64,000 bases of DNA from Vreelandella piezotolerans (GTDB lineage: Bacteria > Pseudomonadota > Gammaproteobacteria > Pseudomonadales > Halomonadaceae). Where the stretch lies: positions 1,550,001 to 1,614,000 of the forward strand of contig NZ_CP048602.1 in assembly GCF_012427705.1 (NCBI RefSeq), given 5' to 3'. Of the stretch, positions 1 through 7,516 are shown one piece after another. Numbering within the stretch: the stretch's first letter is position 1; every line of letters begins with the position of its first letter. The notes under the pieces are model-generated. The model worked only from the letters and a program-made list of their open reading frames with translations, did not search any database and was not told the DNA's origin. The translations under genes were made by a program, and so were the position numbers.

Positions 1-1608
1 AAGGAAGCGGACGCCAGAGACTTATTCGAACACCCGGGCAGCGAGAACGAAGAAGAACAGTTGGGAATGCGTCGGGGTGCAGTCGCCGCCACGGCGGCCA
101 TAGTGCTTAACTTCCGAGAAGGCTGTACACACGAAGACCTTGGGTGGGCTCGTGGTGTCCTGGGACGCGCGATCCGTCTGCCAGAAAATTTCGATCTGAT
201 GTGGTCCCCCAGTTCCGTCGTCCCATGGCACCAGGGGATCTATGTGGCCCGAGGCCTCGCAGCGGATCTCCGCGAAGGTACAGCGGCACGCGGTGCGACT
301 CGCGACCTCCTTGGGCTGATTGCACACCCACTGGAAGTCGTTTCGTTGGCCGCGCTTGAAGAAGCCTGCAAGCTTTGGCCTAAGGACTCCAAATTGACTT
401 GGGCCGCGCTGATCTTGGCATTTTCACTCTGCCACGTTCCTTCTCGGCCGCGGGACCAGCCCCGTCAACACGGTGAAGCAATCCATACATCGAATGAAGC
501 ACAAGCAGCTGTCAACGCGGCGCTTGCGTTCTATGAGCATGGAAGAGGATGGGCGCCTCTCCCGTTACCGCCTCCAGCCTGGGTGAAGGTCGAACCCGGG
601 AAGGGGCGGCGTGAGCATCAAAGATATGAAGATTACGACTTGGATGATGCAACCGACGCTGCTGAGGTATGGGGTGAACCGGATGTCTTCTGGCACTCAA
701 AGCAGGCTGCAGAAGTCCTTCAGCGCATCCCCTTCGACGAGGTTATAAACAGCAGTGCAAAGAGAGTGCTTCTCGACTTCCTTGCCAGTGTTCTCGACTG
801 GACCAACCAGAAAAATGCGCCACCGTGGGTGAAGCCTGGACGCCGTGATCGGTCAGCGACCCAGATCTTTGAGTGGACGCATACGCTCGGATCAAGGTTG
901 GGTCACGTGGCTGGCCTTATCCCGCTTGCTGACTTTCAGGCCCGCTTCCTTGACCCGATTTTGGGTCTCGAAGGCGACAATTGCTGGGCTCTCCTCTCTC
1001 CACTCGCGAGCACCTACGTCTGCGCTTATCTGTACGATGCGCCGGTCGTTCCAGCCGACGCGGTTGCGACGCTTGACCTCTGTCTCGGGCGGCTTCTCCA
1101 GGCCCCCGTCTTCATGCGCGACACCTACCGAAGCGGAGAATTCTCAGGCTTCGATCAACCCAAGCTTGTTCGCACGTTGATGTTTGTCTCAGTCGAGCGC
1201 GCGGAATTGGCCGCTCGCTACGTGAATGGCGACTGGTCCGAAATCAGCCGCATTCTGCCATTGATTGATCGTTTCATTCGCGCTGGCGGATGGGCTGTTT
1301 CCGTGATGGACCCGTTCTTGACGCTCTGTGAGCGAGCTAGGGCCAACTATCCGGCCGAAGCCTTCGCGGACCAAGTGCTCGCAATTATCGGCGACGGCCC
1401 CGACAATCTAAAGGGTTGGCATGGAACGTTCATTCCGGCGCGAATCGCAGAACTGGTTCAGCACTTTGCACATCGTGACGCACCAATGACACTGGCTATA
1501 GCTCAGAAATTCCTGCGGATCCTCGACATGCTGGTCGACATGGGCGACAGGCGAAGTGCGGCGCTTCAGCTTGGTGAGGCATTTCGCGAAGTTCGTTTGC
1601 CTTCCTAA
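1..1608 (+). CDS. Partial CDS: C-terminal part of a large protein of unknown function
   Basis: The reading frame has no stop between base 1 and the TAA at 1606-1608, so the gene enters from the left. The TTG at 61 and ATG at 67 lack a ribosome binding site and are probably internal codons. About 535 residues are visible. They are largely helical with many Leu/Ala-rich segments, plus an acidic stretch near residues 215-225. I see no P-loop, signal peptide, membrane segment or catalytic motif. The ending resembles the helical-repeat tail of very large ATPases or scaffold proteins, including some defence-associated ones, but that is only an impression. The neighbours (attC-like site, insertion sequence) point to accessory DNA. 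Function unknown; the CDS itself is convincing. Confidence 0.75.
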   Translation, partial: KEADARDLFEHPGSENEEEQLGMRRGAVAATAAIVLNFREGCTHEDLGWARGVLGRAIRLPENFDLMWSPSSVVPWHQGIYVARGLAADLREGTAARGATRDLLGLIAHPLEVVSLAALEEACKLWPKDSKLTWAALILAFSLCHVPSRPRDQPRQHGEAIHTSNEAQAAVNAALAFYEHGRGWAPLPLPPPAWVKVEPGKGRREHQRYEDYDLDDATDAAEVWGEPDVFWHSKQAAEVLQRIPFDEVINSSAKRVLLDFLASVLDWTNQKNAPPWVKPGRRDRSATQIFEWTHTLGSRLGHVAGLIPLADFQARFLDPILGLEGDNCWALLSPLASTYVCAYLYDAPVVPADAVATLDLCLGRLLQAPVFMRDTYRSGEFSGFDQPKLVRTLMFVSVERAELAARYVNGDWSEISRILPLIDRFIRAGGWAVSVMDPFLTLCERARANYPAEAFADQVLAIIGDGPDNLKGWHGTFIPARIAELVQHFAHRDAPMTLAIAQKFLRILDMLVDMGDRRSAALQLGEAFREVRLPS

Positions 1609-1716
1609 CCATAGAAGCTCGTGCCATTAGTGCGTGTGCGGCTACCTTGACTCTGTACTAGACGTCTAAGGAGCAATAAATCGGGGGCTTCCCTGAGAAA
1701 CCCTTGAGCTAATCGC

Positions 1717-1776
1717 GCCCAACAAGGCGGTGCACCGGACGCCCTGATGGGCGCCGGTGACCTTTGCCGTTGAGGC
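1717..1776 (+). repeat. attC-like folded site (integron 59-base-element type), right box entered by the IS
   Basis: A 60-base imperfect inverted repeat begins with GCCCAAC (1717-1723), matching the attC left-box rule RYYYAAC, and ends with GTTGAGG (1769-1775). From outside inwards the arms pair as CAAC with GTTG, GGC with GCC, GGT with ACC, CACCGG with CCGGTG, and CGCCC with GGGCG around a TGAT loop. Single unpaired bases G1732 and A1739 and a TTT bulge (1763-1765) sit on defined sides, as in attC sites with extrahelical bases. Only the GTT of the right box appears to belong to this site, because the IS left end starts at 1772. No integrase gene is present. A plain transcription terminator is the main alternative, although no T-run follows. 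Confidence 0.45.
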
Positions 1777-1789
1777 TGTAGAAAAACCC
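1772..1789 (+). repeat. Left terminal inverted repeat of the IS1182 element
   Basis: Reads GAGGCTGTAGAAAAACCC. It matches the reverse complement of 3581-3598 except at two positions. Confidence 0.7.
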
Positions 1790-1842
1790 CTTTGACAGCC
1801 AGGTTTTGGTAGGATCGGGAAAACAGACGGGGAGTGGTCAGC

Positions 1843-3417
1843 ATGCCGCGCTTCAAGGTTTACAACTACGATCAGAACGCCATGGTGGTGATCAACTACC
1901 AGGATCAGCTTCAGCCTGGCACCTTCGAACACGCAGTGCATTACCTGATCGAGCACAAACTCGACTTGTCGGTTTTCCATCCGGGGTATCGCAACGACAC
2001 GACAGGTCGGTTGGCCTATGATCCGGCCATCCTGTTGAAGATCATCCTGTTTGCCTACTCAAAAGGGATCACCTCTAGTCGTGAGATGCAGTGGTGCTGC
2101 GAGACCAATATCATTTTCAAAGCCCTTTCCTGCGATACCGTTCCCCACTTTACCACTCTGGCAAGCTTCGTTAGTCGGCATGCCGACGAAATTGAAGCGC
2201 TCTTTGAGCAAGTGCTGTTGGTGTGCCACGAACAAGGCTTACTGGGCAACGAACTCTTTGCCATTGATGGCTGCAAGATGTCCTCCGATGCCTCTAAAGA
2301 GTGGTCGGGTACGTTCAAGGAGTTGAGCGAGAAGCGGGAGAAGCTGAGAGGCCTGGTTCGGCATCACCTGCTAGAGCACTACGCTCGTGATGAAGCCGAA
2401 ACGGAAGCCGATCTGGATCGGGACATTCGCCGAGCCAGGATGATCCTCTCACTAGATGCTGCCATGAACAAAGTGGATCGCTTCCTAAAGACGCACAGCC
2501 CAAGGATGGGCCGGGGGAAGCGAATCAAGGAGGTGAAGAGCAACCTCACCGATAACGAAAGCGCCAAGATGACCACTAGTAAAGGCACGATCCAGGGTTA
2601 TAACGGTGTGGCGACGGTGGATAAGAAGCATCAGATCATCATTGACGCTCAGGCCTCTGGTGAAGGCCAGGAACACCACACCTTGCAGCCCGTACTGGAA
2701 AGCGTAGAAGCGCGCTTTAAAAAGCTAGGCATTGTGGACAACATCTACCAGACAGGCACCGTCGTGACCGCAGATACAGGCTTCGCCAATGAAGCAAATA
2801 TGAAGTACCTGCACGAACGCCAGATCAATGGCTACATCCCCGATAACCAGTTCCGCAGCCGAGATCCGAAGTTCGCCGACCAGAAAGATAAATACGGAAA
2901 GCGCCACCAGCACCTACCGGACAAAGGCTGGCGTGAGACGACGCCAGCCAGCGCGTTCCAGTTTGATCCAGTAGCGCTCACGTGTATCTGCCCAACCGGC
3001 GAAAAGCTGTCTTATCGCGGGCAACGAGAAACGGACACTGGCAAGGTTCGGGTACACTTTGAAGGACGTTTGCTGCAATGTCGGCACTGCCCAAAGAAAT
3101 CCCGTTGCATGCAGAACCCGGGCTCGGCCGATCATCGCCAAGGCGCAGGGCGACAAGTATCTTTTATTATCGAGAACAAACGCTTACCCAATTACACAGA
3201 CTGGATGAAACACCGGGTGGATAGCCCGAAGGGCAAGGAAATCTACAGCCATCGTATGTCAGTCGTAGAGCCGGTATTCGGCAACATTGGCACGACGAAA
3301 AGGCTGAACCGATTCAGTCTACGGGGTAAGAAAAAGGTGCAGGGGCAGTGGCAGCTCTACTGCCTGGTTCACAACATTGAGAAGTTAGTGAATTATGGTC
3401 ATTTGGCCTCGTCATGA
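1843..3417 (+). CDS. IS1182-family transposase
   Basis: This 524-residue DDE transposase moves the surrounding element. Candidate catalytic residues are the Asp in IDGCKMSSDASKEWSG, the Asp in TADTGF and the Glu in SVVEPVFGNI. The N-terminal region contains the DLSVFHPGY and YDPAILLKIILFAYSKGI segments typical of the family. A cysteine-rich insert (CPTGEKLSYRG, CRHCPKKSRCMQNPG) lies before the last catalytic block. The ATG at 1843 is preferred over the in-frame GTG at 1834 because GGGGAG (1829-1834) sits eight bases upstream of it. No frameshift or internal stop is visible, so it is probably intact. Confidence 0.93.
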   Translation: MPRFKVYNYDQNAMVVINYQDQLQPGTFEHAVHYLIEHKLDLSVFHPGYRNDTTGRLAYDPAILLKIILFAYSKGITSSREMQWCCETNIIFKALSCDTVPHFTTLASFVSRHADEIEALFEQVLLVCHEQGLLGNELFAIDGCKMSSDASKEWSGTFKELSEKREKLRGLVRHHLLEHYARDEAETEADLDRDIRRARMILSLDAAMNKVDRFLKTHSPRMGRGKRIKEVKSNLTDNESAKMTTSKGTIQGYNGVATVDKKHQIIIDAQASGEGQEHHTLQPVLESVEARFKKLGIVDNIYQTGTVVTADTGFANEANMKYLHERQINGYIPDNQFRSRDPKFADQKDKYGKRHQHLPDKGWRETTPASAFQFDPVALTCICPTGEKLSYRGQRETDTGKVRVHFEGRLLQCRHCPKKSRCMQNPGSADHRQGAGRQVSFIIENKRLPNYTDWMKHRVDSPKGKEIYSHRMSVVEPVFGNIGTTKRLNRFSLRGKKKVQGQWQLYCLVHNIEKLVNYGHLASS

Positions 3418-3516
3418 AGGGCTTGGAGCGGGATAAATTGCTTTGTAAGAGCAAAATACTGCCTTCATCTAGCTTTAAATGGTAGCTCAAGTGGCGGAAT
3501 GCCGGTATGAATATTA

Positions 3517-3538
3517 TCCAGCCAGATGGCTGGCTGGA
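3517..3538. repeat. Hairpin in the right arm of the IS
   Basis: TCCAGCCA pairs perfectly with TGGCTGGA around a six-base loop, 100 bases after the transposase stop. No T-run follows, so it is a weak terminator at best. It may be a structural element of the IS end. Confidence 0.45.
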
Positions 3539-3545
3539 TCAGTAA

Positions 3546-3704
3546 ATGATGAAGAGAGGCGGTGGAGACGGCTCGAAATCGGGTTTTCCTACAACCTCGT
3601 TAACACCGCTTAAGCCTATAGAAGGCGCGCAGAGGCTGCTTGCGCTGTTGGAGAAATACCCCACCAATGCCGAGCTGTTGGATGCTTTTTCGCCCGCTGA
3701 GTAG
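3546..3704 (+). pseudogene. Short frame (52 aa) spanning the IS right end; possible remnant of an interrupted gene
   Basis: The frame starts with ATG-ATG directly after a stop, runs through the right terminal repeat and ends at TAG 3704. Its N-terminal third is IS sequence. The part after the IS ends in GAQRLLALLEKYPTNAELLD, which looks like an amphipathic helical C-terminus of a real protein. I read it as the 3' remnant of a gene cut by the insertion. It could also be a chance frame, and the protein is not recognised. Confidence 0.35.
3581..3598 (-). repeat. Right terminal inverted repeat of the IS1182 element
   Basis: Reads GGGTTTTCCTACAACCTC on the plus strand and is the partner of 1772-1789. 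It ends directly before GTT, the same trinucleotide that precedes the left end. Confidence 0.7.
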
Positions 3705-3708
3705 CGGT

Positions 3709-3752
3709 GAAGCTCACCCATGACTTCTGAATTCAACTAATAGGTGAGCTTC
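3709..3752. terminator. Inverted repeat between the remnant ORF and the helicase gene
   Basis: GAAGCTCACC (3709-3718) and GGTGAGCTTC (3743-3752) are perfectly complementary with a 24-base AT-rich loop. The structure begins five bases after the TAG of the short frame and ends 11 bases from the stop of the convergent helicase gene. The long loop and lack of a T-run make it an atypical terminator. Confidence 0.4.
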
Positions 3753-3763
3753 TTGGTGAACGC

Positions 3764-4963
3764 TTAACGGCTACTTTTTTTAACGTGGTTCAAGTTAGAC
3801 GCGGGCACGGCTTTCTTAACCGGGAACCCTTCCACTTCTTTGCGCTCAATCGTGTTTTTCAAACGCCTTTCAATCGCACACAGGTTTTTAAAGTCGCTGA
3901 TATCGACCAGCGAGATCGCTTCACCGGAAGCACCCGCGCGGCCGGTGCGGCCAATGCGGTGGATGTACTCTTCTGGCTGGAAGGGTAAATCGTAATTCAC
4001 CACGCGGCTGAGCTCGCCAATATCCAACCCCCGAGCGGCGACGCCGGTGGCCACCAAGTACTTCAGTTCGCCCGATTTGAACTGACCCAACACCTTTTCG
4101 CGCATGGCCTGGCTTCTGCCGCCATGGATGGAATCCGCTTGAATACCGCGCTTTTCCAGCTGGGCCACCAGCTTGGCGGCACTGTGCTTTTTCTCTACGA
4201 AGATCAGCGCCTGATCCCACGCTTGCTCGTTGATCAAGTGGCTTAGCAGGGCGGACTTGGTGTCTTTGTCGACCGTGATCAGCCACTGTTTGATGGTGGC
4301 GGCGGCGCGCACGTTGGGCGTAATGGAGATGTTCGCCGCCATGTCGGTCATTTTGCTGTCTGAAAACGCGTGGGCGATGGCGCGCACGTCGTTGGTCATG
4401 GTGGCCGTGAACAGCAGGTTCTGTCGGTTCTCTGGCAGGCGCACGATGATTTTGTGGATATCATCGACAAAGCCCATATCGACCATTCTGTCTGCTTCGT
4501 CCAATACCATGACTTGCAGTTCATCGAAGTGCAGCGCGCGCTGGTGCGCCAAATCCAGCAGCCTGCCCGGTGTGGCGACCAGAATATCCACCCCTTCGAT
4601 CAAGCGCTCTTTTTGCGGCGCGGTATCCACACCGCCGTACGCGGCCATTGAGGTGAGCGGGGTATGCTTGGCGTATTGCGCCACGCTGGCGTCCACCTGA
4701 ACCGCCAGCTCGCGAGTGGGTACAAGGATGAGTGCGCGAATGCGTTTACCGCGCAGCGGTTCTGCGGCTTTGCTGAACTGTTCCAGCAGCGGCAACACAA
4801 AAGCCGCGGTTTTGCCCGTGCCGGTTTGTGCGGTGGCGATTAAATCTTTGCCCGACAGAATGGCAGGAATCGCTTGTTCTTGGATGGGCGTTGGCGTTTG
4901 GTAACCGAGTTCAGTAATCGCCTGAACGAGCGGGCGGGACAAGCCTAGGGTTGAAAAGGGCAT
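3764..4963 (-). CDS. rhlE: DEAD-box ATP-dependent RNA helicase, RhlE type
   Basis: A 399-residue superfamily 2 RNA helicase that unwinds short RNA duplexes with ATP, acting in the cytoplasm in ribosome assembly or mRNA turnover. All motifs are in order: a Q-motif around YQTPTPIQ (residues 21-28), Walker A AQTGTGKT (about 45), PTRELA (about 82), TPGR (about 130), DEAD (about 152), the motif III variant TAT, and HRIGRTGR (about 330). The C-terminal tail is short and basic. The ATG at 4963 is chosen because the Q-motif domain begins there; the open frame extends upstream to 5095 with unrelated sequence. The closely related SrmB or DeaD branches are less likely because the tail is short. Confidence 0.9.
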   Translation of the reverse strand: MPFSTLGLSRPLVQAITELGYQTPTPIQEQAIPAILSGKDLIATAQTGTGKTAAFVLPLLEQFSKAAEPLRGKRIRALILVPTRELAVQVDASVAQYAKHTPLTSMAAYGGVDTAPQKERLIEGVDILVATPGRLLDLAHQRALHFDELQVMVLDEADRMVDMGFVDDIHKIIVRLPENRQNLLFTATMTNDVRAIAHAFSDSKMTDMAANISITPNVRAAATIKQWLITVDKDTKSALLSHLINEQAWDQALIFVEKKHSAAKLVAQLEKRGIQADSIHGGRSQAMREKVLGQFKSGELKYLVATGVAARGLDIGELSRVVNYDLPFQPEEYIHRIGRTGRAGASGEAISLVDISDFKNLCAIERRLKNTIERKEVEGFPVKKAVPASNLNHVKKSSR

Positions 4964-5100
4964 GAGAAGCTCTGACAGAGTGGCGTATGGGGTGTCGAAA
5001 ATAAAAAAAGTGGTGCAGCATAGCGTAAAATCAGCCGTTCGACGCTCGAATACGCGTTTATTTCCACTCCACCTTTGCCCGTGCCTCCATCCCAACCAGG

Positions 5101-5146
5101 TATAATCCTGTCATGACGCTAAACGCACATGCATGTGGGGCGTTTT
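5101..5146 (+). promoter_or_regulatory. TATAAT box and leader hairpin before the helical-repeat gene
   Basis: A perfect TATAAT (5101-5106) has no good -35 box at normal spacing. About 15 bases later AAACGC (5121-5126) pairs with GCGTTT (5140-5145) around an ACATGCATGT-containing loop, followed by a short T-run. This could be a leader hairpin or weak attenuator before the gene starting at 5179. The evidence is sequence pattern only. Confidence 0.35.
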
Positions 5147-5178
5147 GCATCCCTTCCGAATGAACAGAGTCGTGGTCG

Positions 5179-5601
5179 ATGATTAACACCAAAATTTACA
5201 AGGCGGTGTACGAGCTCGCCGAAAAGCTGATGAAGGCGGCTGCTAAAGATGACCGCGCCACGTTTGAAGCGCTGTATGCCGAGCTTGAGGCGATCTGCAC
5301 CGAGCACGAAAATACCGAGAAAGACCACCCGGAGCAGTGGGAAACCCTGGCCGATTTCACCGAAGAGCTAGAGGACGCGCTGCCCATCTACCAAAAAGCG
5401 CTGGATAAAGCGGTCGCGAAGAAGTCGAACGACCATATCGCTTCGATTGGGTTTTCCATGGCGTCGCTACACGTGGAGTTGGGCGACACCCAGGCGGCCA
5501 TTGAACGCTTGCAGCAGGCCCAGGCCAGCGCCGAAACGATTGAAGATAACGAGCTGAAAGCAGAAGTCGATGACCTGCTGGCTACGCTCACCCACGCCTA
5601 G
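5179..5601 (+). CDS. TPR-like helical-repeat protein of unknown function
   Basis: A 140-residue soluble, acidic, almost entirely helical protein. The segment from about residue 60 to the end (DALPIYQKALDKAVAKKSND, then IASIGFSMASLHVELGDTQAA and IERLQQA) has the spacing of two or three tetratricopeptide-type repeats, usually protein-interaction scaffolds. There is no signal peptide or membrane segment. The ATG at 5179 follows a TATAAT box by about 70 bases. It lies nine bases upstream of the yehS-like gene, so the two are probably cotranscribed. Similar small conserved proteins occur in other gammaproteobacteria without a known role. Confidence 0.8.
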   Translation: MINTKIYKAVYELAEKLMKAAAKDDRATFEALYAELEAICTEHENTEKDHPEQWETLADFTEELEDALPIYQKALDKAVAKKSNDHIASIGFSMASLHVELGDTQAAIERLQQAQASAETIEDNELKAEVDDLLATLTHA

Positions 5602-5610
5602 GACCCCATT

Positions 5611-6081
5611 TTGACCAATAACGATATTTTTCGCTGTATTCGCTACACCTTCGATTTGAAAGACAACACCATCGTCAAGATCTTCGCCCTGGCGGACGTG
5701 AACGTGACCCAGGAGCAGGTGACGGCATGGCTGAAAAAAGATGAAGACGACGCCTTCGTGACCATGAAGAACAAAGAGCTAGCGGCGTTTTTGAACGGTT
5801 TCATCAGCTTCAAGCGGGGCAAGCGCGAAGGCCCACCGCCTGCCCCGGAAGCGCAGTTGAACAACAATATGGTGTTCCAGAAACTGCGCATCGCGCTGAA
5901 CATGAAGGCGGAGGATATTTTAGAGGTGTTCGATCAGATGGGCCTGCCGCTTAGCCCTCACGAACTCAGCGCGTTTTTCCGCAAGCCCAGCCACAAGAAT
6001 TCCCGCGAGTGCAAAGACCAAATGCTGCGTAATTTCTTGATGGGCGTCCAGCGGCAGCTTCGCCCCAACGATAACAGTTAA
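5611..6081 (+). CDS. yehS: DUF1456 family protein (YehS-like)
   Basis: A 156-residue protein with two copies of the DUF1456 domain, roughly residues 3-68 (NNDIFRCIRYTFDLKDNTIV) and 85-148 (NNMVFQKLRIALNMKAEDIL), joined by a basic Pro-rich linker. Each copy has the family pattern of a short helical domain beginning with N-x-x-hydrophobic. E. coli YehS has the same duplication; its biochemical role is not established. The predicted start is TTG at 5611, nine bases after the upstream gene, consistent with translational coupling. The stop overlaps the convergent methyltransferase gene by four bases. Confidence 0.85.
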   Translation: MTNNDIFRCIRYTFDLKDNTIVKIFALADVNVTQEQVTAWLKKDEDDAFVTMKNKELAAFLNGFISFKRGKREGPPPAPEAQLNNNMVFQKLRIALNMKAEDILEVFDQMGLPLSPHELSAFFRKPSHKNSRECKDQMLRNFLMGVQRQLRPNDNS

Positions 6082-6833
6082 GCGAGGCGCTCGCGCTTCA
6101 CACATACGAAGATCGCATTGCCTGAGACGTTATCCCAGGGCGTGATGGTCTGGTAATCGTGCTCGAACACGTGCACCTCGAAGGTAGGCTCTAGCAGGGC
6201 GATGAGTTCGCTAAAACTGACGGCCACCATGGGGTGCTCGTCATGCCACACTTGCGTTGTCTCCGCCGTGGTTTTTTCGATGCTCAGCCGCAGCGACTGC
6301 CGCTCCCCCTGGCCGCTGTAGTGCCATCCCGAGCGGAAAGAGAACGTCTCCTCCGCCTGCTGGGCCGTGTGCTTGACGAACAGCTCGTTATCGATTCGCT
6401 GTTTATCCACCGCGTTGAAGCAGAACACGCCGCCCTCGTTCAAGGCGCGGTGAGCGCTGGCGATGCAGTCGCCGAGCTTGTCCAGGCCATCGTTGTAGTG
6501 GATGGAGTAGAGAAAGCAGGTGATGAGGTCCAGCGGCTCATTGACCTCGAAGCGGCTCATGTCCTGCAGTGAGAAGCTTGCCTCTGGGCAGCGTTGGGCG
6601 GCGATATCCAACATCGGCTGGTTGATGTCCAAGCCACTGCTGGTGAAGCCAGCATCCAGAAAATGACGCACGTGGGGGCCGGTGCCGCAGGCGACATCCA
6701 GATGGCGTTTGCCTTCGTTGCCAAAAATCTGATGCAGACGACGAATGGCGTTGCTCTGGGCCTGGTAGTCGATGTCGACGCACATCAAATCGTAGTAGCC
6801 AGACAGGTCGGTGTAGAGCGCGTTGACGGACAT
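6078..6833 (-). CDS. Class I SAM-dependent methyltransferase, substrate unknown
   Basis: A 251-residue cytoplasmic Rossmann-fold methyltransferase. Motif I is LDVACGTGPHVRHFLDAG (about residues 43-60), with the acidic motif II residue in GLDINQPMLDIA, and LDLITCFLYSIHY occupies the motif IV position. The C-terminal half is a substrate-binding region of the Methyltransf_25/11 type. The substrate cannot be read from the sequence. It stands alone on the minus strand, converging on yehS with a four-base overlap of the stops, and upstream lies a roughly 200-base gap without clear features. Confidence 0.85.
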   Translation of the reverse strand: MSVNALYTDLSGYYDLMCVDIDYQAQSNAIRRLHQIFGNEGKRHLDVACGTGPHVRHFLDAGFTSSGLDINQPMLDIAAQRCPEASFSLQDMSRFEVNEPLDLITCFLYSIHYNDGLDKLGDCIASAHRALNEGGVFCFNAVDKQRIDNELFVKHTAQQAEETFSFRSGWHYSGQGERQSLRLSIEKTTAETTQVWHDEHPMVAVSFSELIALLEPTFEVHVFEHDYQTITPWDNVSGNAIFVCVKRERLA

Positions 6834-7053
6834 AGTGGCCTAATGGTGAGGGCTGACATAAATGAGGAGGCGCATAGTAAACGAGCGGTTGGGGTTTGAG
6901 AAGGCGTAGGAGTGGCTTGGCCAAGCGGCGATCAAGTTTGCACTCTTTCACAGTTTGGCTAGCGCTTTAGGGTTAATGTGATTAAAGAAATCGTGTGATG
7001 GTCCGATAACTACTAAAGTCGCACGACACATTCGATTGCCATACGAGGCTGCC

Positions 7054-7464
7054 ATGCCAAAACCCTTTGCTCTCATTCTTTCTGCGTTGCTCCTGGCGAT
7101 GACTTCTTATGTGCAGGCGTCTACCACCGAGGCGGCGGAAGCGGCCGCGCTCGCTTGGCTGGAAGCGATCGATCAAGGTGAATATGAGCAGGCTTGGGAA
7201 AAGTCGTCGCCGCTGTTGAAGACGCCGCTTTCCCCCACCATGCTGCAGCGCGTGGTGACGCTGGCCCGCAACGATTTGGGCAGCGTCGAGTCGCGGCGGC
7301 GCATCCGCATGTCGCAGTACACCTCGATGCCTGGGGCGCCGCGCAACGACTACAAAGAGTTCGCTTTTCAAACCCAGTTCACGAATAACCAACGCGTGGT
7401 CGAAGTCGTCACGCCACATCTGGAAGAGGGCACGTGGCGAGTGAGCGGCTACTACGTGCAGTAA
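7054..7464 (+). CDS. Secreted DUF4019-type protein
   Basis: A 136-residue exported protein. The N-terminus (MPKPFALILSALLLAMTSY followed by VQAS) is a Sec signal peptide with probable cleavage after VQA. The mature part fits DUF4019: an opening helix with AALAWLEAIDQGEYEQAW, then a conserved sheet ending TWRVSGYYV. The ATG at 7054 is chosen over the in-frame TTG at 7036 because GAGG (7044-7047) is six bases upstream and the signal peptide begins there. The function of the family is not established; a periplasmic role is inferred. A strong bidirectional terminator follows. Confidence 0.82.
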   Translation: MPKPFALILSALLLAMTSYVQASTTEAAEAAALAWLEAIDQGEYEQAWEKSSPLLKTPLSPTMLQRVVTLARNDLGSVESRRRIRMSQYTSMPGAPRNDYKEFAFQTQFTNNQRVVEVVTPHLEEGTWRVSGYYVQ

Positions 7465-7482
7465 CGTGATTCGAGCGCCCAT

Positions 7483-7510
7483 CAATAGCCGCCAACGTTG
7501 GCGGCTATTG
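7483..7510. terminator. Bidirectional intrinsic terminator, DUF4019 gene / YqaA-like gene
   Basis: A perfect 28-base palindrome with 14-base arms (CAATAGCCGCCAAC and its complement), followed by TGTTTT on the plus strand. It sits between two convergent stop codons at 7464 and 7517, so it can serve both genes. Confidence 0.85.
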
Positions 7511-7516
7511 TGTTTT

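Larger units (their letters stand above)
1772..3598 (+). mobile_element. IS1182-family insertion sequence, about 1.83 kb, apparently complete
   Basis: One full-length transposase gene is framed by 18-base imperfect terminal inverted repeats matching at 16 of 18 positions (1772-1789 and 3581-3598). The trinucleotide GTT lies directly outside both ends (1769-1771 and 3599-3601) and could be a short target duplication, though three bases are weak evidence. A TTGACA box (1792-1797) lies just inside the left repeat. The 163 bases between the transposase stop and the right repeat carry no gene apart from a short frame starting at 3546, plus a hairpin at 3517-3538. Length and single-ORF layout fit the family. 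Confidence 0.8.
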
